From assembly GCF_047729555.1 (NCBI RefSeq), contig NZ_CP159825.1, positions 806,001 through 870,000 on the forward strand: a DNA stretch of 64,000 nucleotides, read 5' to 3'. A program made the position numbers and the translations under genes. A model generated the notes under the pieces. The model was given only the letters and a program-made list of their open reading frames with translations, was not told the DNA's origin and ran no database searches. Source of the stretch: Porticoccus sp905181945. Lineage in GTDB: Bacteria; Pseudomonadota; Gammaproteobacteria; Pseudomonadales; Porticoccaceae. Numbering within the stretch: the first letter of the stretch is position 1; the number at the start of each line of letters is the position of its first letter. Below are positions 34,271-43,147 of this stretch, piece by piece.

Positions 34271-36108
34271 GAAGCCCTCACCAAAATGGCCAGCAGTACA
34301 ATCAAGCCAAATACCATGCTAGTTATATAACGTCTCATCTGCCCGCTCTGACCTGCAGATAACCACTGATTAAATGTTTGACTTATAGTCACAACAAGCC
34401 TATAAAAATTGTCCACTGGCTCTAACTTCAGAGCCCTAGCTAGACCGTAATAAGGCCTTACCAGTAGTTGATCATATAGCCAATCTATCCGCCAACCGCT
34501 AAACCAAAATTGCTGCAGTTTTTGCATAACAAAAGAATTAGTGAATACGTCCACTTTGAGCTGGCCGCCAAGAAATATAAGGTAAGCGATGATTACGCCG
34601 ACAATTGGTACCGCAATGGAGACGTATTCAACCCAGTGGGCGGGGTGCTCGAAAACTGCCAGAGGAAAAACCTGAGTGACCGGAATGATAATCCAGCCCC
34701 CCATCATGGCTAAAATACAAAGTAAGCTTAAAGGTATGACCATTCGCCAACCAGTATCCTTGTCTGGCTCGGTGTTGACCTGGCCAAAAAATACCACAAA
34801 TACTAATCGAAAACTGTACACAGCCGTCAACAACGCGCCCACCAATCCCCCAAACCACAACCAAGGCCCTATACCATCAACTTGATAAGCCTGTAAGAGA
34901 ATCTGATCCTTGCTAAAAAATCCTGATGTCATTGGCAATGCCGCCAAAGCTGCTGAGCCAATCATGAAGCTCCAAAATGTCACCGGCATACGAGTTCGCA
35001 AGCCGCCCATTTTAAAAATATTATGCTCATGATGCAGGCAATGAATAATAGCTCCGGAGCCGAGAAATAATAGAGCCTTAAAAAAAGCGTGGGTCATTAA
35101 ATGAAAGATTCCGGCAGTCCATGCACCTACACCTAGGGCTAAGAACATATAGCCGATCTGACTGATCGTTGAATAGGCAAGAATACGTTTAATATCATGC
35201 TGGGTTAGCGCAGTGAAGGCCGCCATTAAAGAAGTTGCTAAACCTACCAGTGCTACTGCAATCATTGCTATTGGGGCGAACAAGTAAAGTTCATGGGTCC
35301 GTGCAATCAAATAGACTCCAGCTGTCACCATCGTTGCCGCATGAATCAATGCGCTAACAGGGGTTGGGCCAGCCATAGCATCAGGAAGCCATGTATGTAG
35401 AGGCAGTTGAGCTGACTTGCCAACCGCTCCGCCTAAAATAAGAAGGCAGGCGATAAGTGGCATACTGTCACCCACTTGCCATTTATCCTTAGCGGCGTCT
35501 CCAAGAGCCTGGATATCCAAAGTACCGAGCTCAGTAAATAGCAAAAATAATCCCAGCGCCATCAACGTATCACCAATACGAGTGACAATAAATGCCTTGC
35601 GCGCAGCATAGCCATTGGCAGAATTCTGATACCAAAAACCCACTAGCAAATAACTGCACACCCCTACCCCTTCCCAGCCAAGATAAAGAAGAAGCAGATT
35701 GTCTGCCATTACTAAAATCAACATGGCAGCAACGAACATATTTAGGTAAGCGAAGTAGCGTGCATAGCTAACATCTTCTTCCATAAACTCTGTAGAGAAC
35801 AAGTGGATTAAAAATCCGACCCCTGTAATCACAGACATCATTACCAATGTTAGTCCATCAAAATAAAAAGCAACGTCGGAAGAAAAAGTGCCTACCTGCA
35901 TCCAGGTCCACAGAGTTACTTTGAAAACCTCAGGATTACCTAAAAAGTCTATTCCCATTTTTGCTGTCAGTATTGCGGCAATCCCTACAGAGCCAACCCC
36001 CAGTAAGCCAATAGCAAATCGCGACAAATGTCCGGCGAATAGCATGAGTGTCGCCGAACTAAGCAAGGGGATAAGCGGTATCAATCCAATGAGTTCGCGC
36101 ATAATCAT
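34267..36108 (-). CDS. nuoL: NADH-quinone oxidoreductase subunit L
   Basis: 613 aa, the largest antiporter-like subunit, including the C-terminal lateral helix. Signatures: LLLYLGWEGVGVCSYLLVGFW with the key Glu near residue 145, PLHTWLPDAMAGPTPVSALI near 247, KRILAYSTISQIGYM near 310. The start overlaps the end of nuoK by 4 bp (ATGA); an in-frame Met at codon 3 is an alternative. Confidence 0.97.
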   Translation of the reverse strand: MIMRELIGLIPLIPLLSSATLMLFAGHLSRFAIGLLGVGSVGIAAILTAKMGIDFLGNPEVFKVTLWTWMQVGTFSSDVAFYFDGLTLVMMSVITGVGFLIHLFSTEFMEEDVSYARYFAYLNMFVAAMLILVMADNLLLLYLGWEGVGVCSYLLVGFWYQNSANGYAARKAFIVTRIGDTLMALGLFLLFTELGTLDIQALGDAAKDKWQVGDSMPLIACLLILGGAVGKSAQLPLHTWLPDAMAGPTPVSALIHAATMVTAGVYLIARTHELYLFAPIAMIAVALVGLATSLMAAFTALTQHDIKRILAYSTISQIGYMFLALGVGAWTAGIFHLMTHAFFKALLFLGSGAIIHCLHHEHNIFKMGGLRTRMPVTFWSFMIGSAALAALPMTSGFFSKDQILLQAYQVDGIGPWLWFGGLVGALLTAVYSFRLVFVVFFGQVNTEPDKDTGWRMVIPLSLLCILAMMGGWIIIPVTQVFPLAVFEHPAHWVEYVSIAVPIVGVIIAYLIFLGGQLKVDVFTNSFVMQKLQQFWFSGWRIDWLYDQLLVRPYYGLARALKLEPVDNFYRLVVTISQTFNQWLSAGQSGQMRRYITSMVFGLIVLLAILVRAS

Positions 36109-36419
36109 CCTCTCATCCAGTCGAGACTATCCATATCTAGCGATCTGAAGCGGCGCTGCACCTGCAACACCAGACTCAACCCAACAGCCACCTCAGCAGC
36201 AGCAATACTCAATATCAACATAAATACAATTTGACCATCCGGTTGTCCCCAATGGGCTCCAGCAGCTACAAAAGCCAATGCAGCCGAATTCAGCATGACT
36301 TCAAGTGACATCAAGATAAAAATAATATTGCGGCGAATCATTAGGCCCAGCATGCCAATGACAAAAAGCAATGAAGCAATTAATAAAATATGATTGAGCG
36401 GTATATTTAAACCTTCCAC
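36105..36419 (-). CDS. nuoK: NADH-quinone oxidoreductase subunit K
   Basis: 104 aa, three membrane helices. The conserved glutamates in SLEVMLNSAALAFV (near residue 38) and AAAEVAVGLSLVLQ (near 74) of the proton path are both present. Overlaps nuoJ by 1 bp and nuoL by 4 bp. Confidence 0.97.
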   Translation of the reverse strand: MEGLNIPLNHILLIASLLFVIGMLGLMIRRNIIFILMSLEVMLNSAALAFVAAGAHWGQPDGQIVFMLILSIAAAEVAVGLSLVLQVQRRFRSLDMDSLDWMRG

Positions 36420-36958
36420 TATTCTCCCTCCTGTTGGTGCCCTAGTTCACTTGAAGGAGCTCTGTCCAGATAGCGACGTCCTAAATGAAATGAGCCTACT
36501 AAGCCAGCAAGCAACAACATGGAAGCAATTTCAACCGCTAAAACGTAAGGCCCAAACAGACTCAATCCCACTTGCTTGGCGCCAACAACACCAGTGCTTA
36601 CAGGGCCTTCAGCGGAAGAAATCACGTAGAGCAATTCAGCAAACAAGACAATCGTTAAAAGTGCTGGGCCCACCCACACCGACGGCCTCATCCATGTCTT
36701 CTCACGGGCATCACCTTTTGCACCAAGATTCAACATCATGATCACAAAGACAAATAGAACCATAATGGCTCCGGCATAAATGACGATCTCTAATGCCGCA
36801 ACGAATGGCGCGCCAATCAAATAAAAGATCACCGCTACCGCCAAAAGAGAGACTATTAAATAAATCAGCGCGTGAATGGCATTAGCTCTAGTCATAGCCA
36901 ATATAGTAGAAACCAGCGCGACTGTGGCAGCGATATAAAAAAGTATTATTTCAAGCAC
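36419..36958 (-). CDS. nuoJ: NADH-quinone oxidoreductase subunit J
   Basis: 179 aa, five membrane helices. The family segment FVAALEIVIYAGAIMVLFVFVIMMLNLG near residues 52-79 contains the conserved Tyr-Ala-Gly-Ala motif. It lies 67 bp after nuoI, the largest gap inside the operon, and nuoK follows with a 1-bp overlap. Confidence 0.97.
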   Translation of the reverse strand: MLEIILFYIAATVALVSTILAMTRANAIHALIYLIVSLLAVAVIFYLIGAPFVAALEIVIYAGAIMVLFVFVIMMLNLGAKGDAREKTWMRPSVWVGPALLTIVLFAELLYVISSAEGPVSTGVVGAKQVGLSLFGPYVLAVEIASMLLLAGLVGSFHLGRRYLDRAPSSELGHQQEGE

Positions 36959-37025
36959 GTCTAACCTCGCAAGTCATAAATTGGCCTTATATATCAGGTA
37001 CATTCAAAAATATCAGCATGCAGTT

Positions 37026-37541
37026 TCATGGCATAAGACTTTTTACATCTATGGGTTGGGCTTCATTTTTTCCTTCACCCTTATCCTTATAGGCGGTCTG
37101 CAGACCGGAAACACGGTAAAAATTGTAATCTGGGTATTTGCCAACCCCATTAATTAGCAAATGTTCTTTTTCATAGACCATGTTCTGACGATCGTATTCA
37201 CACATTTCGAAGTCTGGCGTCAGCTGAATGGCGTAAGTCGGACAAGCTTCTTCACACATGCCACACATGATGCAGCGAGAGAAATTGATACGAAAAAATT
37301 CGGGATACCAGCTACCGTCTTCACGAGTATCTTTTTGCAGTGCAATGCAATCAACAGGGCAGACGGCCGCGCACAAATTACAGGCTACACAACGTTCTTC
37401 GCCATCTGGATCTCGGGTCAGCACGATACGGCCGCGATAGCGTGGCGCAAGATAAGGCATCTCTTCTGGATACTGGACCGTTTCCGCTTTGGTAAAGGTA
37501 TGCTTGAGAATTGTCCACATGGTTTGCAGTTGACTAAGCAT
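37026..37541 (-). CDS. nuoI: NADH-quinone oxidoreductase subunit I
   Basis: 171 aa. Two [4Fe-4S] ferredoxin motifs: CVACNLCAAVCPVDC near residue 52 and CIMCGMCEEACPTYAI near 91, the N6a/N6b clusters passing electrons toward quinone. Length fits the Pseudomonas-type NuoI. It begins 2 bp after the nuoH stop. Confidence 0.97.
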   Translation of the reverse strand: MLSQLQTMWTILKHTFTKAETVQYPEEMPYLAPRYRGRIVLTRDPDGEERCVACNLCAAVCPVDCIALQKDTREDGSWYPEFFRINFSRCIMCGMCEEACPTYAIQLTPDFEMCEYDRQNMVYEKEHLLINGVGKYPDYNFYRVSGLQTAYKDKGEGKNEAQPIDVKSLMP

Positions 37542-37543
37542 AT

Positions 37544-38515
37544 TTAAGCTCCCTTCATTTTTAGAAGTATTGCACCGGTCACTAATAAATTAATCAAGGT
37601 AATTGGTAGCATGACCTTCCATCCCAATGACATAAGTTGATCGTAACGAGGTCTAGGAATCGCCGCCCTCAAGAGCACAAAAAAGCAAATTACCAAAAAT
37701 ACTTTTACGCTAAACCAGATGAAGGGTGGCAACCAATCATAAATGAGCGCTGGAACCATCCATCCGCCAAAAAACAACGTTACTATCATGCAAGAAATCA
37801 GTATTAACCCAAGGTATTCCCCAAGCATAAACATAGCGAACTTCATGCCGCCATATTCAGTATGGAATCCAGCTGTTAGTTCATGTTCTGCTTCAGGTAA
37901 ATCGAAAGGCAATCGATGGCTTTCAGCAATACCAGACACTACAAAGACGACTAATCCGAGTGTTTGCGAGAAGCAAAACCAAGTGTCAGCCTGTGCCTCG
38001 ACTATATCCACGAGACTGAAGCTTCCAGTCATCATCACAATACCCATAAGAGAAAGACCCATAAATACTTCATAGCTGACCATCTGTGCAGCAGAGCGCA
38101 GTCCCCCTAATAATGCATATTTATTATTTGAAGCCAGACCCCCCAAAAGAACGCTATAAACCGCTAAAGAAGTCATGCCCAAAAAAAATAATAAGCCGAT
38201 ATTAACATCCAAGATGTAGGTGTTAGGGGCAAAAGGTACCACTGCAAAGCCCATCATCATCGCCACAACAATTGCTGTTGGGGCAAAGATGAAAACTACT
38301 TTATCGGAAAATGGAGGCACCCAATCATCCTTAAATAACAGCTTAATCATATCTGCCGCGACCTGGCCAATACCAAATGGTCCGAGACGATTAGGTCCAA
38401 GACGATCCTGCCAGAAGCCCAGCAAGCGTCGCTCCCACCAAGTAATTACTGCCGCAAGGCTAACACCACCAACAAGAATAGTCAGAGCTAGCAATACTGG
38501 CATTAACTCAGACAT
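37544..38515 (-). CDS. nuoH: NADH-quinone oxidoreductase subunit H
   Basis: 323 aa from the ATG (MSELMPV) preceded by GAGGGG 7 bases upstream; this matches the usual length (about 325) better than a frame reaching 38569, and overlaps nuoG by 8 bp. Eight-helix membrane subunit forming the quinone site. Signatures: WWERRLLGFWQDRLGPNRLGPFG near residue 26, RLPFDLPEAEHELTAGFHTEYGG near 197. Confidence 0.96.
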   Translation of the reverse strand: MSELMPVLLALTILVGGVSLAAVITWWERRLLGFWQDRLGPNRLGPFGIGQVAADMIKLLFKDDWVPPFSDKVVFIFAPTAIVVAMMMGFAVVPFAPNTYILDVNIGLLFFLGMTSLAVYSVLLGGLASNNKYALLGGLRSAAQMVSYEVFMGLSLMGIVMMTGSFSLVDIVEAQADTWFCFSQTLGLVVFVVSGIAESHRLPFDLPEAEHELTAGFHTEYGGMKFAMFMLGEYLGLILISCMIVTLFFGGWMVPALIYDWLPPFIWFSVKVFLVICFFVLLRAAIPRPRYDQLMSLGWKVMLPITLINLLVTGAILLKMKGA

Positions 38516-41303
38516 GCGCAGACCCCTCGATATTATTAGGTGGGCGCTTGTTACCGCTATCTGTTGCAATTAACTGCGGCATCCGACGTTGCCATTTAGA
38601 GTCCCTGCTCAAGACCACCAAGTTACCTGCTCGCAAACTATTGGTTTTAGTGTATCCTGCGCTATAACCAACACAGTCGCTTGCCACTCGATTAAGAATC
38701 TTTACCTCTAGAGATAGATCGCCATCAGCGTTACTCACAATGAGTCCATCGCCCTCTACAACATTCAACTGCTCTGCAACAGCTGCACTGATAGCAACAA
38801 AAGCCTCCCCCGCTAGTTCTGCAATCTCATCAGTATAAGACGACAACTCATCGCTACCATGAACACGATAAATCGGTACTAATTGACTTTCATCGGGCTT
38901 AATTTTTAATCGATCGGAGATCGAAGTCTTTGATAGACTAGGGGCTGACAGCAGACAATTAGGATCTAAATCAAGTTTTGGTTCAATTAATCGTTGGCCA
39001 GACGAATTGCCAGACAACGGTCCATCCACTTCGGCTTGGAATTTCTGTAGCGATTGATTAGAGTTCCACCCAGGCGACCAGTAAAATGGTGTCAGTGACG
39101 CTGCCTGTTCGAGATTAATCCCCTCCATGCTAAAGGTTAGTGGCGTTTCCTGGTCCACTGGTTGTAACGGCTCATGAACAGACTGATTCGCGCTAATAGC
39201 AGTGCGTCCACTATACCTATGGGTCTTACGGGAAATTTTTAATCCATGGCTACGAAATTTATGATCTGGAGCCACTTGGGTCAACTGGCCAAACAGACTG
39301 CAGCTATCAGCGCAGGATTCAACTATCTCATCAAAATGAGTCAGTTTGACAATCTTAGTGTGCTCGCAAGCAGTCGCCAGCTCTAAAATCCACTTCCAGC
39401 TTGGCATGCGCTCTGCAGCTGGTTCAAATACTGGATAATGACGCTGTGCTCGGCCCTCACTATTAATAAGCGTACCTTCAGATTCCGCATAAGAAGTTAC
39501 CGGAAGAACTAAATCACAGGCGCTAAGTGTTTCATTTTCTAAAACATCAAGGCCAACGAGTTTAACTCCTGAATTTTTCAGTTGATCTATCTGGTCTGGG
39601 CTAATGCGACGATGTAAATCGTTCTCCAAAAGTAACAAGACATCAAATTTATCAGCTCGGATAATTAATTCCTCGATACTTTTGGTATCTTCAGCAAGTA
39701 ATGCTACGCCGAGACTATTAGATTCAGGTATGCAATAACTAAGCATAGTTTGCTTATTATCTACGGCAAGTCTGCTTGCAATAACTGCGGCACTTTTTAC
39801 CAGGGAGTCACTCAAGAGGCTAGATCCACTGATAATCAATGGTCGCTCTGCATCTTTGAGTAGCTGAGCCACCGCATTAACATCGACATCTTTGATGTGT
39901 TTTCCAGAGACAACATCAGCCACTGCAGCAGCAAACTGAGTAATATCTTCTATCCCTAGTGTGATTAACTGGCTGGCGACATCATCAAGACGCGTACCTA
40001 TAGGGGAAACAATGATCATTGGTGATCTTTGATCTTGAGCTAAGTTTCGCACTGCAGCATCCTGCCATTTTGGCAAACCCGCCTGCTCTGCTAGCTGATA
40101 TGCTTTGTTTCGAATAGCTTGGCGCAAACCTAAAGCAACTCTGGGTGCAGTATTAGTGACATCCTCACCAAGAATCAGCACAACATCAGCAGCCTCCATT
40201 TGTTTTATCGAAGGAGACAAGGCATTTGTTCTGGAAAGCATGGTAGAAATTGTATGAATAACTTGGCCTTCATGTTCAGAAAAGCCAGCGGAAAAGTTAT
40301 CCTTACCGGCCCACTCTCGAAGTAGGTAATTAGCTTCAAGAGAAGCTCTGGGTGAGCCAATCGCAGCGATCTTTTTGCCTTTTGCCCACCTAGCGACTTT
40401 ATCAACAGCGGCTTGCTGATGAATAGCCTGGAAGCTGCCGTTTTTCTTGCGCAATCCAGCATAATCTAATCTTAGTGAGCTATTCACATAACCGCTACCA
40501 AAGCGCCCACGATCACAAAGAAAATAGCCATTAACGTCATCATTAAAACGATTATGGACACGCTTAAGTTTACCGTAGCGTTCACCCGGAGAAATATTGC
40601 AACCCACAGCACAACCGTTACAGATTGAGGGTGCTGACTGCAGATCCCATTTCCGAGTGTACTGCTTCAGTAATGGTTTATCCGTAAATACACCAGTAGG
40701 ACAAACCTCTACTAAATTACCAGAAAATTCACTCTCAAGCACACCATCCTCATGACGCCCAAAATAAACATGATCATGGGATGCCTGCGCCGATAAATCG
40801 GTGCCGCCAGCATAATCATCATAGTAGCGAACACAGCGGTAACAAGTAATGCAGCGGTTCATTTCATGGTTAATTAAAGGCCCTAAATACTGATTTCTAT
40901 GTGTATTTTTTAGTCCTGTATAACGACGGTCGCGATGGCCAACCATTACTGTCATATCTTGTAAATGACATTCCCCACCTTCTCCGCAGACTGGACAATC
41001 ATGAGGGTGGTTAAGCATAAGAGACTCAACCACTGCTTCGCGGAACTCAACCCCCTTGTTGGCATTGAGAGAAAATCTTGCGCCTTCAGTCACTGGGGTC
41101 ATGCAGCCCATTACAATTCGGCCGTCGGTATCCTCTTCGTTCTGATACTGCACTACCGCACATTGCCGACAAGAGCCAATGGACCCCATCGCTGGATGCC
41201 AGCAGAAATATGGCAGATTGATCCCTGCACTAAGACAGGCCTCAAGGATATTTTCGCCTTCTTTGACGCTCAATTCCTGACCGTCTACGTAAATCTTCGG
41301 CAT
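38508..41303 (-). CDS. nuoG: NADH-quinone oxidoreductase subunit G
   Basis: 931 aa, the largest peripheral-arm subunit. N-terminal [2Fe-2S] domain with CLSAGINLPYFCWHP and CRQC; His/Cys cluster N5 segment HPHDCPVCGEGGECHLQD near 97; [4Fe-4S] CITCYRCVRYYDD near 150; N7-type cluster motif CNGCAVGCNISPG near 228; then a molybdopterin-oxidoreductase-like domain without an expected cofactor role. It is the start of the Q-module in the order nuoF-G-H, 3 bp after nuoF. Confidence 0.97.
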   Translation of the reverse strand: MPKIYVDGQELSVKEGENILEACLSAGINLPYFCWHPAMGSIGSCRQCAVVQYQNEEDTDGRIVMGCMTPVTEGARFSLNANKGVEFREAVVESLMLNHPHDCPVCGEGGECHLQDMTVMVGHRDRRYTGLKNTHRNQYLGPLINHEMNRCITCYRCVRYYDDYAGGTDLSAQASHDHVYFGRHEDGVLESEFSGNLVEVCPTGVFTDKPLLKQYTRKWDLQSAPSICNGCAVGCNISPGERYGKLKRVHNRFNDDVNGYFLCDRGRFGSGYVNSSLRLDYAGLRKKNGSFQAIHQQAAVDKVARWAKGKKIAAIGSPRASLEANYLLREWAGKDNFSAGFSEHEGQVIHTISTMLSRTNALSPSIKQMEAADVVLILGEDVTNTAPRVALGLRQAIRNKAYQLAEQAGLPKWQDAAVRNLAQDQRSPMIIVSPIGTRLDDVASQLITLGIEDITQFAAAVADVVSGKHIKDVDVNAVAQLLKDAERPLIISGSSLLSDSLVKSAAVIASRLAVDNKQTMLSYCIPESNSLGVALLAEDTKSIEELIIRADKFDVLLLLENDLHRRISPDQIDQLKNSGVKLVGLDVLENETLSACDLVLPVTSYAESEGTLINSEGRAQRHYPVFEPAAERMPSWKWILELATACEHTKIVKLTHFDEIVESCADSCSLFGQLTQVAPDHKFRSHGLKISRKTHRYSGRTAISANQSVHEPLQPVDQETPLTFSMEGINLEQAASLTPFYWSPGWNSNQSLQKFQAEVDGPLSGNSSGQRLIEPKLDLDPNCLLSAPSLSKTSISDRLKIKPDESQLVPIYRVHGSDELSSYTDEIAELAGEAFVAISAAVAEQLNVVEGDGLIVSNADGDLSLEVKILNRVASDCVGYSAGYTKTNSLRAGNLVVLSRDSKWQRRMPQLIATDSGNKRPPNNIEGSAHV

Positions 41304-41306
41304 AGC

Positions 41307-42629
41307 TTAATAACCTCCAGAGTGTTTCTGCGAGAGAGATTTTGAGTGCGAACCATAAGGACAAGAATGACCACTAACATGGCGATCAAAATCTTCACGG
41401 AAATACTTCATCGCGCTCTGTAATGGTTCCATGGCACCCGGCGCCAGAGCACAATGGGTGTTACCAATTGCCCCTATGTAGTTAATCTGAAAGGCTAACG
41501 TATCCAGATCTTTTTTGGTGCCTCTACCCTCTTCGATATCAAGTAAAACCTGTCGCGTCCAAGGCAATCCCTCGCGACAGGGAGTACAAAACCCACAGGA
41601 CTCATGGGCAAAGAAACGAATTAAATTAAGCACCATGCCAACGGGGCAAGTCTGATCATCCAGGATAATCAACGTACCGGTGCCCATGCGACTACCGGCT
41701 TTTCCTATTACGTTATAATCCATTGCCAGATCAAGGTGTTCTGGGATCAGGAAGTCAGTTGATCCTCCTCCGGGCAAAAAGCCCTTTAACTGCAACCCAT
41801 CCTGCATACCTCCAGCGCAGCCCTCGAGTATCTCCCTAATCGGCGTACCCATTGGTAGCTCCCAGCAACCAGGATTTTTTACCCTACCGCTGACGCCAAA
41901 TAATTTTGTTCCGCTATCCTCACCGCTCCCCAGCGATTTGAACCACTCGGCCCCACGATCGACAATATGTGGAATATTACAAAGCGTCTCAACATTATTA
42001 ACGATAGTAGGGCGCCCCCAGAGACCGCTCACCTGTGGAAATGGTGGCTTTGCTCTAGGGTTGGCACGCTTTCCTTCAAGGGCATTAATTAATGCTGTCT
42101 CTTCTCCGCAAATATAGCGCCCAGCGCTAGGATGGACGTACATGTCGAGAGAAAAGCTACCCCCAAGAATATTTTTACCGAGATATCCTTTTGCATAGCA
42201 TTCTGCCAATGCGTCCCGAAGCCGTTGTATAGAGACAATATATTCGCCGCGAATAAAAATATAGGACAGGTCAGCATCGATGGTATAAGCAGCAAGGATC
42301 ATGCCCTCAATTAACTGATGCGGATCGTATTCCATAAGCAATCGATCCTTAAAAGCCCCCGGCTCCATTTCATCAGCATTGCACACCAGATATTTATGTC
42401 CTGGCGTGCAATTCTCTCCCATTGGGACAAAACTCCACTTCACTCCTGTAGGAAACCCAGCGCCGCCACGCCCCCTTAAATTAGAGGCACTAACAAGATC
42501 TTGGCAATCCTTAGGTGACAGTCCTTTCATGGCTTTCTTTAAGCCTTGATAACCACCATTTTTTTCATAGGCATCCAGATTAGTAGGTTTTAAGTCAGTT
42601 CCAATATTTCGAGTTAGCACTTTCTCCAT
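41307..42629 (-). CDS. nuoF: NADH-quinone oxidoreductase subunit F
   Basis: 440 aa. Binds NADH and FMN and begins electron transfer in complex I. Signatures: GRGGAGFPTGVKWSF near residue 53 (FMN/NADH glycine-rich loop), AYICGEETALI-like stretch RYICGEETALINALEG near 170, and the N3 cluster motif SCGFCTPCREG near 343 with its fourth Cys near 388. Start overlaps the last base of nuoE. Confidence 0.98.
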   Translation of the reverse strand: MEKVLTRNIGTDLKPTNLDAYEKNGGYQGLKKAMKGLSPKDCQDLVSASNLRGRGGAGFPTGVKWSFVPMGENCTPGHKYLVCNADEMEPGAFKDRLLMEYDPHQLIEGMILAAYTIDADLSYIFIRGEYIVSIQRLRDALAECYAKGYLGKNILGGSFSLDMYVHPSAGRYICGEETALINALEGKRANPRAKPPFPQVSGLWGRPTIVNNVETLCNIPHIVDRGAEWFKSLGSGEDSGTKLFGVSGRVKNPGCWELPMGTPIREILEGCAGGMQDGLQLKGFLPGGGSTDFLIPEHLDLAMDYNVIGKAGSRMGTGTLIILDDQTCPVGMVLNLIRFFAHESCGFCTPCREGLPWTRQVLLDIEEGRGTKKDLDTLAFQINYIGAIGNTHCALAPGAMEPLQSAMKYFREDFDRHVSGHSCPYGSHSKSLSQKHSGGY

Positions 42630-43147
42630 TACAGGTCATCCTCTGCTTGATTATCAGGGAATAACTGGTCAACCTTATCCTCGGTAAGATTGGTCAATAG
42701 ATCGTCACCAACCATCATTACCGGCGCCCTATCACAAGCGCCAAGACAAGGAACTGGAAGCAATGTATAACGGTTATCATTGGTAGTTTGACCATAATCA
42801 ATACCAAGCTTTTCGGTCACTCTAGCTTTAATGCTATCGCAACCACAAATCCAGCAACTGACACTGTCACAAAATAATATTACTTTTTTTCCCACCGGCT
42901 TTCGGTAGATTAGATTATAAAAAGTTGCCACCCCTTCAAGATCTTCCGATGACATCTCAAGGTGTCTCGCTATAGCCTGCAGACATTCGTCCGAGACCCA
43001 GCCACGATTTGCCTGAATAATTTTTAGTGCATCAATAGCAGCTCCAGACTTATAAGGGACATGCGACAACTCTGCGTCAATCTTTAAGATTTCTTCCTGG
43101 GTAAGTACCCCTGTTAAATCAGTTTGGATCATTTGTGAGTTATTCAT
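42629..43147 (-). CDS. nuoE: NADH-quinone oxidoreductase subunit E
   Basis: 172 aa thioredoxin-like [2Fe-2S] protein. Cluster ligands lie in FCDSVSCWICGCDSI near residue 93 and PCLGACDRAPVMMV near 134. The N-terminal helices (LTQEEILKIDAELSHVPYK) are typical. Overlaps nuoCD by 4 bp and nuoF by 1 bp. Confidence 0.97.
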   Translation of the reverse strand: MNNSQMIQTDLTGVLTQEEILKIDAELSHVPYKSGAAIDALKIIQANRGWVSDECLQAIARHLEMSSEDLEGVATFYNLIYRKPVGKKVILFCDSVSCWICGCDSIKARVTEKLGIDYGQTTNDNRYTLLPVPCLGACDRAPVMMVGDDLLTNLTEDKVDQLFPDNQAEDDL